From Oscillospiraceae bacterium (GTDB lineage: Bacteria; Bacillota; Clostridia; Oscillospirales; Ruminococcaceae): a stretch of 64,000 nucleotides of DNA. The stretch lies in assembly GCA_017472965.1 (NCBI GenBank), contig JAFUNR010000036.1, forward strand, positions 61,764 to 125,763, in the 5' to 3' direction. Shown in pieces: positions 6,795 through 14,761 of this stretch (position 1 is its first letter; every line of letters begins with the position of its first letter). A program made the position numbers and the translations under genes. The notes beneath the pieces are model-generated. The model was not told the DNA's origin. It did not search any database and saw only the letters and a list, made by a program, of their open reading frames with translations.

Positions 6795-7934
6795 TTATTC
6801 TGCGCGTTTCAGCGTTCCGGCGTGTGTAAAATACTTCGCTGTATCATCCTCTTTGGCAGACAGTACATAGTCGCCGTTGGGGAGCTTCCTCCAGAGGAGT
6901 TCCGTGCCCTCCTTTTCATCGGGGGCATATTCGCCTGCGATGAAATCTGCAACATTACCGTAAAAATAGTGGATATAGTTATAATTCAGCATCCCGGAGC
7001 CTTCGCGTGCGCAGATATAGAATCCTTCTTTCCAATCCTCACCGGGCAGATAATAGCGGTAACCTGTTTCTGTTTCCTCAAACACCAGATCCTGTTGAGG
7101 ATCGAAGCGCCGGTCGGATACCGTCATCTCGCCGGTCAGATCGTGGCGCTTTTCCTCCCGGGTTCTGACACATCCGGTAAAATAGACATCGTCCCGCTCG
7201 ATCCAGCGGCCGTATTCGGAAAAAGTCGCCGTTGTTGACCACTCCCGGGTTTGTCTTTGTGAAATCTGAGAACCGCTTTCGATCCGGATGCTGCCAAAAA
7301 GCATTCCGCATTCCTCGCTCAGCTTCTCAAACGCAGCAAAATCATACGCAGCAAGGTCTGTTTCATCTGAAAGCGTGATATTCGCCTGAACATAAAGCAG
7401 CGGACGGGATGCAGGATCCCTTACAAAGGCTTCCAGATCCTCCACACCTGCAGGAAGACCAAAATCAAACCCATAATCAAACTGGTAAGCATTCAGCTCA
7501 TGGGTTTCATCGCGGAACGGAGCCAGGACATAGCATTCAAAGGAATCTTCGCTGCCTTCCGGTGTGATCCCCATGGTTTTATAAAGGAAATCTGCCGCGG
7601 TCCTGTTGAGTTTTTCCTTCTCGGCCGGATCGTTCTCAAAATATACGGCGCCGGTCACGGTATCGATGGCAAAGACGGCTTCCTTTCCGTCCAGCGTGAT
7701 ACGGCCAACAGCATAGTCAAACAGATATTCCCGGCTGGTGTATTTCATGTTGTCGATAAATGCCGAGCACTCTTTCATTTCTGCCCCCGGCATATTCGTA
7801 TCCAGCCATGTCTGCATCATTTCGGTGCCTTTTGCAGTGATCCGGTCTGCATCCTCCTGAGTGTAATGCGTACAACCGGAAAAGCATATACACATAACCG
7901 GAACGAGGGCGAAGAGTAACAGTCTGTGTTTCAT
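6795..7934 (-). CDS. Putative lipoprotein, unknown function
   Basis: 379 aa. The N-terminus is a lipoprotein signal peptide: KHR, a hydrophobic core LLLFALVPVMCICF and a lipobox F-S-G-C with Cys21 as the lipidation site. The rest is soluble, mixed alpha/beta and rich in Asp/Glu and aromatic residues, so it should be displayed on the outer face of the membrane. A two-part layout is suggested by similar-length halves, but I see no known catalytic motif. It is flanked by a zinc-ribbon lipoprotein-like gene upstream on the same strand, with about 250 bases between. Confidence 0.75.
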   Translation of the reverse strand: MKHRLLLFALVPVMCICFSGCTHYTQEDADRITAKGTEMMQTWLDTNMPGAEMKECSAFIDNMKYTSREYLFDYAVGRITLDGKEAVFAIDTVTGAVYFENDPAEKEKLNRTAADFLYKTMGITPEGSEDSFECYVLAPFRDETHELNAYQFDYGFDFGLPAGVEDLEAFVRDPASRPLLYVQANITLSDETDLAAYDFAAFEKLSEECGMLFGSIRIESGSQISQRQTREWSTTATFSEYGRWIERDDVYFTGCVRTREEKRHDLTGEMTVSDRRFDPQQDLVFEETETGYRYYLPGEDWKEGFYICAREGSGMLNYNYIHYFYGNVADFIAGEYAPDEKEGTELLWRKLPNGDYVLSAKEDDTAKYFTHAGTLKRAE

Positions 7935-8145
7935 AGCGCGCCTCCTTAAAAAGGGCAGCAGAATATGCTGTATTCAAAAAAGCTGTTTTATGACACACTT
8001 CTCAAACTCATTATATCATACACAGCAGCAAAATGACAGGTTTTTTCGTTTCCGTCATCGTTTATCCCGCTGCCTTGGATATATTTTTGAAAAAGTCATA
8101 TTTACCTGTGAGTCATTGGCGGGAATATGTGTTTCGGTTTTTACA

Positions 8146-8177
8146 AAAAAGGGATCAGCTTTCGCATGATCCCTTTT
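8146..8177 (-). terminator. Terminator of the zinc-ribbon gene
   Basis: Stem AAAAGGGATCA/TGATCCCTTTT around a 9-base loop, with TTTTTTG on the minus-strand exit side. Confidence 0.75.
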
Positions 8178-8184
8178 AGGTTGT

Positions 8185-8724
8185 CTATTCATTGCAGTTG
8201 AGATTTCTGCCGCACTCATAGCAGAACTTTGCATTCTCGGCGACTTCTGCGCCGCATTCCGGACAGACCACATACTTTTCTATTTCAAACCCACAGCTCA
8301 GGCAAGTGCTTGATGCCTGCGGAGTAAGCGCATGACAGCTCGGGCATTCGCGTTGTAAGGCCGGTACAACCGTCGATGCGTTGTTCTGATTTTCCGGTGC
8401 GTTTGTGGGCGTGGATCCTCTTACTCTGCATTCGAGCTTTACATCATGCTCCGGCATGACAAAGCGGATGACCGCACCCTTTTTATCAAATTCCAGAGGA
8501 AGATACTCTCCGTCCAGATAAAAGGAGTATTCTGCGTCCGGCATAAAGTTCTTATAATACAGTTTAACCTCCGCGCCGGATTTATAGGAGCTCTTTGCGC
8601 CCTGATAAGAAGACCTCGCTCCGCAATAGTCGATCGAATATTTATTTGCATGGCATCCGAACAAAGACAGCATCAAAATCCCTCCGGAAATGATCAGAAT
8701 AGATTTCAGAATGATCTTTTTCAT
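8185..8724 (-). CDS. Membrane-anchored protein with C-terminal double zinc ribbon
   Basis: About 179 aa from the ATG at 8724. The frame is open upstream to 8820, but a -10 box (TATAAT on the minus strand at 8790-8785) lies inside that extension, so the longer start is rejected. ATGs at 8772 and 8733 remain possible, because none has a strong ribosome site. The N-terminus is a hydrophobic helix ending in L-F-G-C (lipobox-like). A beta-rich middle follows (YSFYLDGEYLPLEFDKKGAVIRF). The end carries two zinc knuckle pairs: CPSCH..CLSCG and CPECG..CYECG. If the lipobox is real, the zinc ribbons would face outside, which is unusual. Confidence 0.7.
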   Translation of the reverse strand: MKKIILKSILIISGGILMLSLFGCHANKYSIDYCGARSSYQGAKSSYKSGAEVKLYYKNFMPDAEYSFYLDGEYLPLEFDKKGAVIRFVMPEHDVKLECRVRGSTPTNAPENQNNASTVVPALQRECPSCHALTPQASSTCLSCGFEIEKYVVCPECGAEVAENAKFCYECGRNLNCNE

Positions 8725-8839
8725 GATAAGCATCTTTTTTGTCAGGTCGTCTTCCAAAATTGCCTCGGTCATACTTACACATTTATTATACAATATGCGA
8801 CAGAAAAATACCAGAGACAAATTGCCTCCGGTATTCGTT

Positions 8840-8971
8840 TATCCCGCCGCATCGGGCGTGCGTTTCGGTAAAAAATCCGTAACCGCTGGTTGTGCATTCT
8901 CTAGTATGTGGGTGACAGCGGCCTGTCAGCTTTCCATCCTGAATGGTCGGACTGCCGCTCATTCCCCGCGC
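8840..8971 (-). pseudogene. spoIVB: Remnant of the SpoIVB peptidase (S55) C-terminus
   Basis: On the minus strand from 8971, one frame reads ARGMSGSPTIQDGKLTG, matching the Gly-Met-Ser-Gly-Ser-Pro active-serine motif of SpoIVB. Then the homology moves to the next frame (AVTHILEN, as in SpoIVB GAVTH-V-N) and returns to the first frame (TSGYGFFTE, as in SpoIVB TSGYG-x-x-x-E). Two compensating frameshifts and the absence of the PDZ and protease body show a decayed 3' fragment. The upstream end runs straight into the 3' end of the cyclase-like gene, where only the last 13 bases overlap. SpoIVB signals pro-sigma-K processing during sporulation. Confidence 0.75.
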
Positions 8972-9822
8972 TGTTCCAGCGCATCCAATATGCGTCGGAT
9001 GCGGCAGGTGCAGTCTGCGCGGCGGGTTTCGGGCCTGCGCCAGCTGTCGGCGCAGGGAAAATGCACCCCGTCCTTTGCGGCGGCGCCCATGTCCCAGCTG
9101 CCGTCGGTGCAGCGGTTTTCCAGCAGCCATTCCCTTACAAAACCCAGCTGTTCCTTTGCGGCGGGGTATCGCGCCAGCAGCTCGATGGCGGCCAGCCAGC
9201 GGCTTGCCTGCAGGCTCTGAAAGCTTTCCGGCAGCTGTGTCAGCGGCTTTTCGTAAATATAGTAAAGTCCGCCGGGATGCTGCAGAATATGCCGCAGCAT
9301 GGCGCTTTCGATAGCGGGCTCAAGGCAGCCGGTCAGCAGGGCAATGGGATAAAAATGCACAAAATCCACCAGTCGGCCTGCTTTTTTCGGCGGTGCCTGT
9401 CCGAAGGTGCTGCGGTAGGCGGCAAGATAGCGCTCATGGTTGTAGCTGCCTTCGACAAAAGCGGCGCTGACGATCGACGCCCACTGCTGTGCGACAGCGT
9501 TGGCGGCATCGCACTCCTGTGTAAAAAGCCGAATGCGTGCCGCCAGCATCAGGGAGGTGAAAATATCCCAGTCGTGCAGCTTTTCGCGGGGGTCGGGGAT
9601 GGCATCCACCCCACGCAGGCAGCGCTCCATATACTGCACGGCACGCCGGATGCAGTCATCCTGAAAAGAAAAGCCCAGCCGCTGCAGCCTTGTCAGTGCC
9701 TGCTCGGTGGTCATGGCATAGCCGTTTGTTTTGGACATGGAATGAAACTGTCCCCAGCTGCCGTCCGCGCGCTGCTGCGCAAGGATCTGCTGCGCCCACT
9801 TTCCGTTTTTATGATCCGGCAT
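8959..9822 (-). CDS. Prenyltransferase/squalene-cyclase-like alpha-toroid protein
   Basis: 287 aa from ATG at 9822, which has a GAAGGGAG ribosome site. The frame is open 48 bases further up, but without such a site. Repeated short motifs of the alpha/alpha-toroid type are present: QQRADGSWGQF near residue 15, a middle with YNHERYLAAYRSTFG, and ENRCTDGSWDMG near 245. These QxxDGSW (QW-like) repeats are shared by terpene cyclases and related toroid proteins. The protein is about half the length of a squalene-hopene cyclase and lacks the DxDD catalytic motif, so an enzymatic role in terpenoid synthesis is doubtful. The 3' end abuts a spoIVB remnant, marking an old recombination joint. Confidence 0.7.
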   Translation of the reverse strand: MPDHKNGKWAQQILAQQRADGSWGQFHSMSKTNGYAMTTEQALTRLQRLGFSFQDDCIRRAVQYMERCLRGVDAIPDPREKLHDWDIFTSLMLAARIRLFTQECDAANAVAQQWASIVSAAFVEGSYNHERYLAAYRSTFGQAPPKKAGRLVDFVHFYPIALLTGCLEPAIESAMLRHILQHPGGLYYIYEKPLTQLPESFQSLQASRWLAAIELLARYPAAKEQLGFVREWLLENRCTDGSWDMGAAAKDGVHFPCADSWRRPETRRADCTCRIRRILDALEQRGE

Positions 9823-9983
9823 GGATTTTTCTCCCTTCTGCTGCAAAGACTTTTGCGTTAAGTGTGACACAGATAGAGACTGCTGTCAAGCAAAAAAGAG
9901 CCTGGCGCAAAAGGAACAGCGCTTTCCTGTGCGGAATATAGTGAGGTAGGACCCGCGAAATATGATAAAGGAGGCTGCTGTTT

Positions 9984-10460
9984 ATGTGTAACGATACTTT
10001 TTCCAAGATCCTTGCCTTCATCGGCGCATTGGTGCTGGGGATCCTTGTGGCGGTGCTGTACTTTACCGGTGTCATCGTCACGCTGCCGATCATCGCCTAT
10101 ATCGGGCTGGGTGCCGCGATTGGTATTCTGGTGTTCCTGCTTCTGGTGCTGTTCGGTGCCGACCGCGGCTGGCGCTGCGTGTGCCGCTATGCCTCGCCGC
10201 TGCTCTATGCCAGTGTGCTGGCCATTGCCGCCGCGGCGCTGCTGCTGGCGGTGGCAAGCTCCGGCGGTATCATTCTGCTGAGCATTCTCGCCGGTGTGTG
10301 GGCAACGCTGCTGTTCTTTGCCGTCATCCTGTTCCTGATGTTTGTGTCCTGCTTCATTGCATCGCGCTGCGGCTGCAATGCGCCGGCAGAGCATCGAGGC
10401 AATGATTGCCGCTGCGGCGGTGAGCCGCACTGCAGCAACGGCTCCTGCCGGTTCAATTAA
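9984..10460 (+). CDS. Four-helix membrane protein with Cys-rich tail, unknown function
   Basis: 158 aa starting at ATG 9984 behind AAAGGAGG. Four predicted membrane helices lie at about residues 8-32, 35-57, 68-90 and 92-118. The last 40 residues are hydrophilic with many Cys (SRCGCN, DCRCGGEPHCSNGSCRFN), suitable for metal binding or disulfides. I do not recognise a family. The gene is single and followed by a strong hairpin. Confidence 0.7.
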   Translation: MCNDTFSKILAFIGALVLGILVAVLYFTGVIVTLPIIAYIGLGAAIGILVFLLLVLFGADRGWRCVCRYASPLLYASVLAIAAAALLLAVASSGGIILLSILAGVWATLLFFAVILFLMFVSCFIASRCGCNAPAEHRGNDCRCGGEPHCSNGSCRFN

Positions 10461-10518
10461 GCGGGTGCCGCAGAAGCTGTGTCACACGCCGAGTGACCGG
10501 AAGTTGATCTCATGAAAA

Positions 10519-10558
10519 TACCCCGGAGAGCTGCCGAAAGCGGCGGCTCTCCGGGGTA
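10519..10558. terminator. Long GC-rich hairpin between convergent genes
   Basis: Near-perfect 18-bp stem (TACCCCGGAGAGC... with its complement) around GAAAG. A T-rich exit (TATTTTCATG) is present on the minus strand, so it mainly serves the SAM-hydrolase gene. Confidence 0.75.
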
Positions 10559-10583
10559 CTGTCATTATTAGGGAAAAATAACC

Positions 10584-11444
10584 TTATTCATCGTCGTAGA
10601 CGATGCGCGGCGCTTTACGCAGCGTGATGCGCCAGTTGGTGCCGGTGCCGATGCGGTAAGCATCGGCAAAGCTGCCCTGATTGATGGCCACAGCCACGCA
10701 GTCCAGACTGTTGATGTACAGCAGCGGCTCGCCAACGTTGACATCGGCAAAGCTTCGCTCGTAGAACATGGTGTTTTTGTACAGTGTGCGGGTCTCGTTG
10801 GAAATGCTCACCTCCACACGGCTGCCGTGATGTACACCGGTTTTGAGGAAAAGCTCCCGGCTGATGTTGGTCCACAGAGAGCCGAAGCGTACATCCAGTA
10901 CATCGATGGTGCCGCTGACGGTATCGCCGTGCAGCTCGGCCTCCACCACGGGCAGCTCCACCACTTCTTCTGCAGGATAAAGAGGGCCGACCCCTTCAAA
11001 ATCGATGATGCCGGCGGCCAGCCGCGCACCGGTGTAGGCGTAGATATCCCGCCCGTGGAAGGTGTAGCTTTCGCCGGAATTGGGCAGCCGGTTGACTCTC
11101 TCATCAATGGTGCGGGCTTCCGTAATGCCGCACATCCGTTTGATGTGGGTCAGCGTGCCGTTGTCGGGGGTAATGATGTACTGGCCGCTGGCGGTGCGCA
11201 CAGCGACACTGCGGCGGGCCGAGCCCACGCCCGGATCCACCACACTGACAAAAACACTTCCGGCAGGCCAGTACTGCACCGTCTGGATCAGCCGATAGCT
11301 GGCCTCCCAGATATCAAAGGGCGGGATGTCGTGGGTCAGATTGTAAACACGGATATCTTCGCAGACGGATTCTGCAACGCCGTACATGGCGCTGACCGCA
11401 CCGTCGGCATAGCCGAAATCGGATTGCAGGATCAGGGGTTTCAT
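10584..11444 (-). CDS. SAM hydroxide adenosyltransferase (DUF62 SAM hydrolase)
   Basis: 286 aa, full family length. The fluorinase/chlorinase superfamily motifs are in order: SDFGYADGAV near residue 8, THDIPPFD near 37, VDPGVGSARR near 68, TPDNGTLTHI near 91 and FHGRDIYA near 128. Members without halogenase-specific residues hydrolyse S-adenosylmethionine to adenosine and methionine using an activated water (Asp-Arg-His set). It lies 49 bases downstream of a Gfo/Idh/MocA dehydrogenase gene, probably in one transcript. The cellular role of these hydrolases is not settled. Confidence 0.9.
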   Translation of the reverse strand: MKPLILQSDFGYADGAVSAMYGVAESVCEDIRVYNLTHDIPPFDIWEASYRLIQTVQYWPAGSVFVSVVDPGVGSARRSVAVRTASGQYIITPDNGTLTHIKRMCGITEARTIDERVNRLPNSGESYTFHGRDIYAYTGARLAAGIIDFEGVGPLYPAEEVVELPVVEAELHGDTVSGTIDVLDVRFGSLWTNISRELFLKTGVHHGSRVEVSISNETRTLYKNTMFYERSFADVNVGEPLLYINSLDCVAVAINQGSFADAYRIGTGTNWRITLRKAPRIVYDDE

Positions 11445-11493
11445 AGCGTTCCTCCGGGTGTGTTGTGCGGGAAAAGGGGCGAAACATATCGAT

Positions 11494-12555
11494 TTACTCC
11501 AGCACGATCTCGCGGTGGGTTTCGGCGGAATCGTACATCGCCTGCATCAGGCGGGAGGTCAGAATGTTGGTGTCGATGTGCGAGGGCAGCTTTTCGCCGC
11601 TGCGTACACAGCGTACAAAAGCGTTGATCTCGTTTTCAAAATGGTTGCCGGTGGGATAGGCGGTTTTGGTGGTGGTCAGCATGCCGTTGCTGGTGCTGTA
11701 CAGGGTGAAATCCGCACCGTATTGCAGACGGATGCCGCCCTTATCGCCAATGAAATCGATATACATCTCGTTTTCGCCGATGTTCTGTGCCCATGCACCG
11801 TTCACGGTGATAACGGGGCCCTCGGTGCGCACCATGCCGGCAACGCCCTCTTCCACATCATAGGTGCCGCTGTAGTCGGGCGGGCCGGCCCACATGTTCA
11901 CATAGGTGTAGCTGGGCATATCGCAGCCCAGTTTGGAGAAAGTCTCTGCGCTGACGGTCAGCGGCTTGGGATCGCCGCAGCAGTACATGACGATATCCAG
12001 AAAATGCACGCCCCAATCGATGAGTACGCCGCCGCCGGCGATGGCCTTTGTGGTGAATGCGCCGCCCAGACCGGGAATGGAACGGTGACTGCGGAAGCTG
12101 ACATACACATGGTATACCTCGCCCAGCTCACCGGCATCGATCAGCTGCTTGATCTTATTGACACCGTCATTGAAGCGGTTGACCACGCCGATGTTCAGCA
12201 CCTTGCCGGTCTCATGCTGGGCATCCAGCATGGTTTTGGCCTCCTCGTAGGTACGGGCGGCGGGCTTTTCGCACAGCACATTTTTGCCGGCGTGCAGAAA
12301 ATCGATGGAGATGGGGGCGTGCACCGCATTGGGAGTGCAGACGGAAACGGCCTCGAGCTCGGGGTCATTGAGGATCTCATGGTAATCGTATACCGCAGTG
12401 CCGCAGCCGTATTTTTCCACGGCGGCATCGGCACGCTCGGGGATGATATCGCAGAAATACTTGATTTCCACATCGGGGTTTTTCATGTATGCGGGGATGT
12501 GGGCACTGTTGGCGATCGTGCCGCAGCCGATGACTGCCACTTTCAGTTTGCTCAT
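11494..12555 (-). CDS. Gfo/Idh/MocA family NAD(P)-dependent oxidoreductase
   Basis: 353 aa. The N-terminal Rossmann fold has VIGCGTIANSAHIPAY (G-x-G-x-x-A region, residues 8-23). The family signature CEKPAART near 95 holds the catalytic Lys (EKP). The C-terminal alpha/beta domain contains GGGVLIDWGVHFLDIVMY, including the conserved D-x-x-x-H (D183/H187 region). Such enzymes oxidise or reduce sugars, inositols or sugar derivatives. The substrate is unknown. A good ribosome site (AGGAGCG) precedes the ATG at 12555. Confidence 0.9.
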   Translation of the reverse strand: MSKLKVAVIGCGTIANSAHIPAYMKNPDVEIKYFCDIIPERADAAVEKYGCGTAVYDYHEILNDPELEAVSVCTPNAVHAPISIDFLHAGKNVLCEKPAARTYEEAKTMLDAQHETGKVLNIGVVNRFNDGVNKIKQLIDAGELGEVYHVYVSFRSHRSIPGLGGAFTTKAIAGGGVLIDWGVHFLDIVMYCCGDPKPLTVSAETFSKLGCDMPSYTYVNMWAGPPDYSGTYDVEEGVAGMVRTEGPVITVNGAWAQNIGENEMYIDFIGDKGGIRLQYGADFTLYSTSNGMLTTTKTAYPTGNHFENEINAFVRCVRSGEKLPSHIDTNILTSRLMQAMYDSAETHREIVLE

Positions 12556-12628
12556 GGTGTACGCTCCTTTTTTGCTTGATGAATTTTCTTGTTCAGTATA
12601 CCTGTTTTCGGTGCGCTTTTCAATAAAA

Positions 12629-12662
12629 GAGCCGACTTTTGGCGAAATGCTAAAAGTCGGCC
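12629..12662 (-). terminator. Terminator of the DUF975/phosphatase operon
   Basis: Perfect 10-bp stem GCCGACTTTT/AAAAGTCGGC with T-rich sequence (TCTTTTATTG) on the minus-strand side. Confidence 0.75.
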
Positions 12663-12689
12663 CGCAGTATTGTTCAGTTTGACAAGAGT

Positions 12690-13520
12690 TTACTCGACAG
12701 CGAAACCGGCAAGCTCGGTGGAATCGGTGATCCCCATGCGGAAGGCTTTCTCCCGCATATGGGCATACAGCTCGGCGAAGGCGGTGAACTGGTATGCGGT
12801 GATGAACAGCGAGAAAATAAAGCCGATGACAGTGCCCAGAGCGGGGGCGATCAGGCTGCAGATACCGTTCAGTGCACCGGCGAGGAAGGCCCAGCCGATA
12901 AAGCTGAGCTCCAGCATGAAGATGCGCAGCTTTTCGCCCTCGGTCAGCGCGGTGCTCAGCTCAATGGCGCGGTTGCGGGGCATGTAGGGGTTCTCTGCCA
13001 GCAGATACGGCACCAGCCAGATGCGGTACCCGTAGATGATGCCGGGCACCAGAAAAAGCATCAGCAGCAGCGTACGGATGATATCGGTGTACAGCCCGAT
13101 CCCTGCCACATTACGCCACTGTGCACCATTGAAAAAGCCGGAGAACAGCGTCGAGATGCGGGGCTGACCCAGACGGGCCTCCATCAGCCAGCGCAAAAAG
13201 CCGATGAGCAGCACATTGAGCACCAGAATCTGGAAAACAGCGGTTGCCGCTGCAGAGATTCCGGTGTACAGGTAGACCTTCCGCAGCAGCGGATTGCCGG
13301 GGCTGATCATGGCAAGATTGCCGGAAAGCATCGCCTCCTCATACAAAACGAGGAATTCCCCTATCACGGCATTGTAGTCCGGCAGCAGCAAGGGCAAAAG
13401 CTCATCGACGAGCGCGCCGATCAATGTGAACAGCAGTGTGACGGCAAGATACGGTACCCAACGGCCGCGCAGAAGCTGCCGGGCGCGGGTTTTCAATGTG
13501 TAAGAAGACCAGAGTTCCAT
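12690..13520 (-). CDS. DUF975 family integral membrane protein
   Basis: 276 aa with about six membrane helices. DUF975 features are visible: the N-terminal LLRGRWVPYLAVTLLFTL, LVPGIIYGYRIWLVPYLLAENP near 155 and the signature FMLELSFIGWAFLAGAL near 200. Members are common in Firmicutes and have no defined function. It begins 13 bases after the stop of the HAD phosphatase and is co-transcribed with it. Confidence 0.85.
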   Translation of the reverse strand: MELWSSYTLKTRARQLLRGRWVPYLAVTLLFTLIGALVDELLPLLLPDYNAVIGEFLVLYEEAMLSGNLAMISPGNPLLRKVYLYTGISAAATAVFQILVLNVLLIGFLRWLMEARLGQPRISTLFSGFFNGAQWRNVAGIGLYTDIIRTLLLMLFLVPGIIYGYRIWLVPYLLAENPYMPRNRAIELSTALTEGEKLRIFMLELSFIGWAFLAGALNGICSLIAPALGTVIGFIFSLFITAYQFTAFAELYAHMREKAFRMGITDSTELAGFAVE

Positions 13521-13533
13521 GAAAAAATCTCCT

Positions 13534-14196
13534 TTATACAGATGTGTCGGTTTCGAGGATCAGCTGCGTCAGCTGATCGGCGTTTTCACACAGAACCTGT
13601 GCGCCGCCTTCCAGCAGTACTTCGCGGCTGCGGAAGCCCCACAGCACGCCGCAGGCAAACAGCCCCGCGCCGCGTGCGGTGAGCATATCGGTGTCACTGT
13701 CACCCACATACAGTACTTCGCCGGGGGCGCAGCCCAGTGCGGTCAGCACACGGTTAACACCGGTGGGGTCGGGCTTTGCCGGCATACCGTCCTCCAGCCC
13801 CTGCACTACGGCAAAGCGGTCGCCAAAATAGTGCCGGATGATGGGCTGTGTGGCGGCGTGCTTTTTGTTGGAGAGCACCGCAAGCTTTACGCCGTGTGCG
13901 GCGGCGGCATCCAGCATTTCGGGAATGCCGGGGTAGGGGGCGGTGGCATCCTGCTTGTGTGCGGTGTAATATGCATCGAAAATCGGCGCGGCACGGCGGA
14001 TATCCTCCTCGCGCGGGGGCTGCGGCACCATGCGGCGGAGCAGCATGGGAATGCCATTGCCCACATAGCTCATGATCTCAGCGGTGGTGTGCTGCGGCAG
14101 ACCAAGCTGTGCAAGCGTGTGGTTGGCGGCTGCCGCCAGATCGTCAATGGTGTTCAGCAGCGTGCCATCCAGATCAAAAATAACGGCCTTGTACAA
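13534..14196 (-). CDS. gph: HAD-superfamily phosphatase, phosphoglycolate phosphatase-like
   Basis: 220 aa when started at the TTG at 14196, which has GGAAAGGGA just upstream. The frame continues to an ATG at 14259, but the promoter -10 box lies inside that extension. HAD motifs: motif I VIFDLDGTLL at residues 5-14 (two catalytic Asp), motif II VLSNKKHAA near 110, motif III Lys in KPDPTGVNRV near 140, motif IV YVGDSDTD near 163. A helical cap follows motif I. The family hydrolyses phosphoglycolate or pyrophosphate; specificity is inferred. Confidence 0.85.
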   Translation of the reverse strand: MYKAVIFDLDGTLLNTIDDLAAAANHTLAQLGLPQHTTAEIMSYVGNGIPMLLRRMVPQPPREEDIRRAAPIFDAYYTAHKQDATAPYPGIPEMLDAAAAHGVKLAVLSNKKHAATQPIIRHYFGDRFAVVQGLEDGMPAKPDPTGVNRVLTALGCAPGEVLYVGDSDTDMLTARGAGLFACGVLWGFRSREVLLEGGAQVLCENADQLTQLILETDTSV

Positions 14197-14230
14197 TTTG
14201 CTTTTTTCCCTTTCCGATAAGAATAAAAAC

Positions 14231-14295
14231 AGTATAGCACATTTGAAATTTGGATGCAATCAGCGATTGCAATTCTTGTCGGTCTGCTTTATAAT
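14231..14295. promoter_or_regulatory. Back-to-back divergent promoters sharing a central dyad
   Basis: Minus strand: TTGCAT (14259-14254), 17-base spacer, TATACT (14236-14231). Plus strand: TTGCAA (14267-14272), 17-base spacer, TATAAT (14290-14295). The dyad TGCAATC-AGC-GATTGCA (14255-14271) overlaps both -35 boxes, so one bound protein could block both promoters. Confidence 0.7.
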
Positions 14296-14329
14296 AGGAA
14301 TAAATTGATGAAAATGAGGTGTGCGGAAC

Positions 14330-14674
14330 TTGAGTTGGAATGAAATTCCGCTGCCGCTGCTGGCGGTTGCAGTACTTATGGTGATCAACATCGTATCGTT
14401 CTGCCTGATGGGTGTGGATAAGCACCGGGCAAGGGTGCGTGCTGCCGGTGCAAATAACTGGCGTGTGCGCCGCATTCCCGAGGCCACGCTGCTGCTGTGG
14501 TCGGCATGCTTCGGTGCGCTGGGTGGTGTGTTGGGGATGTATGTGTTCCGGCACAAGACCCGACACTGGTATTTTCGCTGGGGGCTGCCGGTGATGCTGG
14601 CGGTGCAGTTGACACTGGCGTGTGCACCGCTGTGGTGGCAGCCGGTCAAAACATTCCTCACAGCCCTGTTGTAA
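14330..14674 (+). CDS. DUF1294 family small membrane protein
   Basis: About 114 aa from the TTG at 14330, nine bases after GAGGT. A GTG at 14321 would have almost no spacing. The DUF1294 pattern is clear: FCLMGVDKHRA in the first third, WRVRRIPEATLLLWSACFGALGGVLGM in the middle, and FRHKTRHWYF before the last helix. Three to four membrane helices are predicted. Function is unknown. It is transcribed divergently from the HAD phosphatase. Confidence 0.85.
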   Translation: MSWNEIPLPLLAVAVLMVINIVSFCLMGVDKHRARVRAAGANNWRVRRIPEATLLLWSACFGALGGVLGMYVFRHKTRHWYFRWGLPVMLAVQLTLACAPLWWQPVKTFLTALL

Positions 14675-14728
14675 AAAGGGAAAGAACGCTGCATCTGCGG
14701 CGAAAACAGCATATTCTCAAGAAAGGCC

Positions 14729-14742
14729 GGTGCAGCTGCACC
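14729..14742. promoter_or_regulatory. Palindrome upstream of galK
   Basis: Perfect 14-bp palindrome GGTGCAGCTGCACC, 20 bases before the galK ATG. It is a possible operator or small hairpin; no regulator gene lies next to it. Confidence 0.25.
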
Positions 14743-14761
14743 GCGGAACAAGGAGCAACAA

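Noticed and set aside
8725-8820. Extended N-terminus of the zinc-ribbon protein
   Set aside because: A TATAAT box on the minus strand lies within the extension, so transcription should begin after it.
8959-9822. Squalene-hopene cyclase
   Set aside because: Only DGSW repeats of the toroid fold are visible, the protein is half the expected length and the DxDD motif is absent.
14197-14259. Longer start for the HAD phosphatase
   Set aside because: The promoter -10 box is inside the extension, and a TTG with a proper ribosome site explains the start at 14196.
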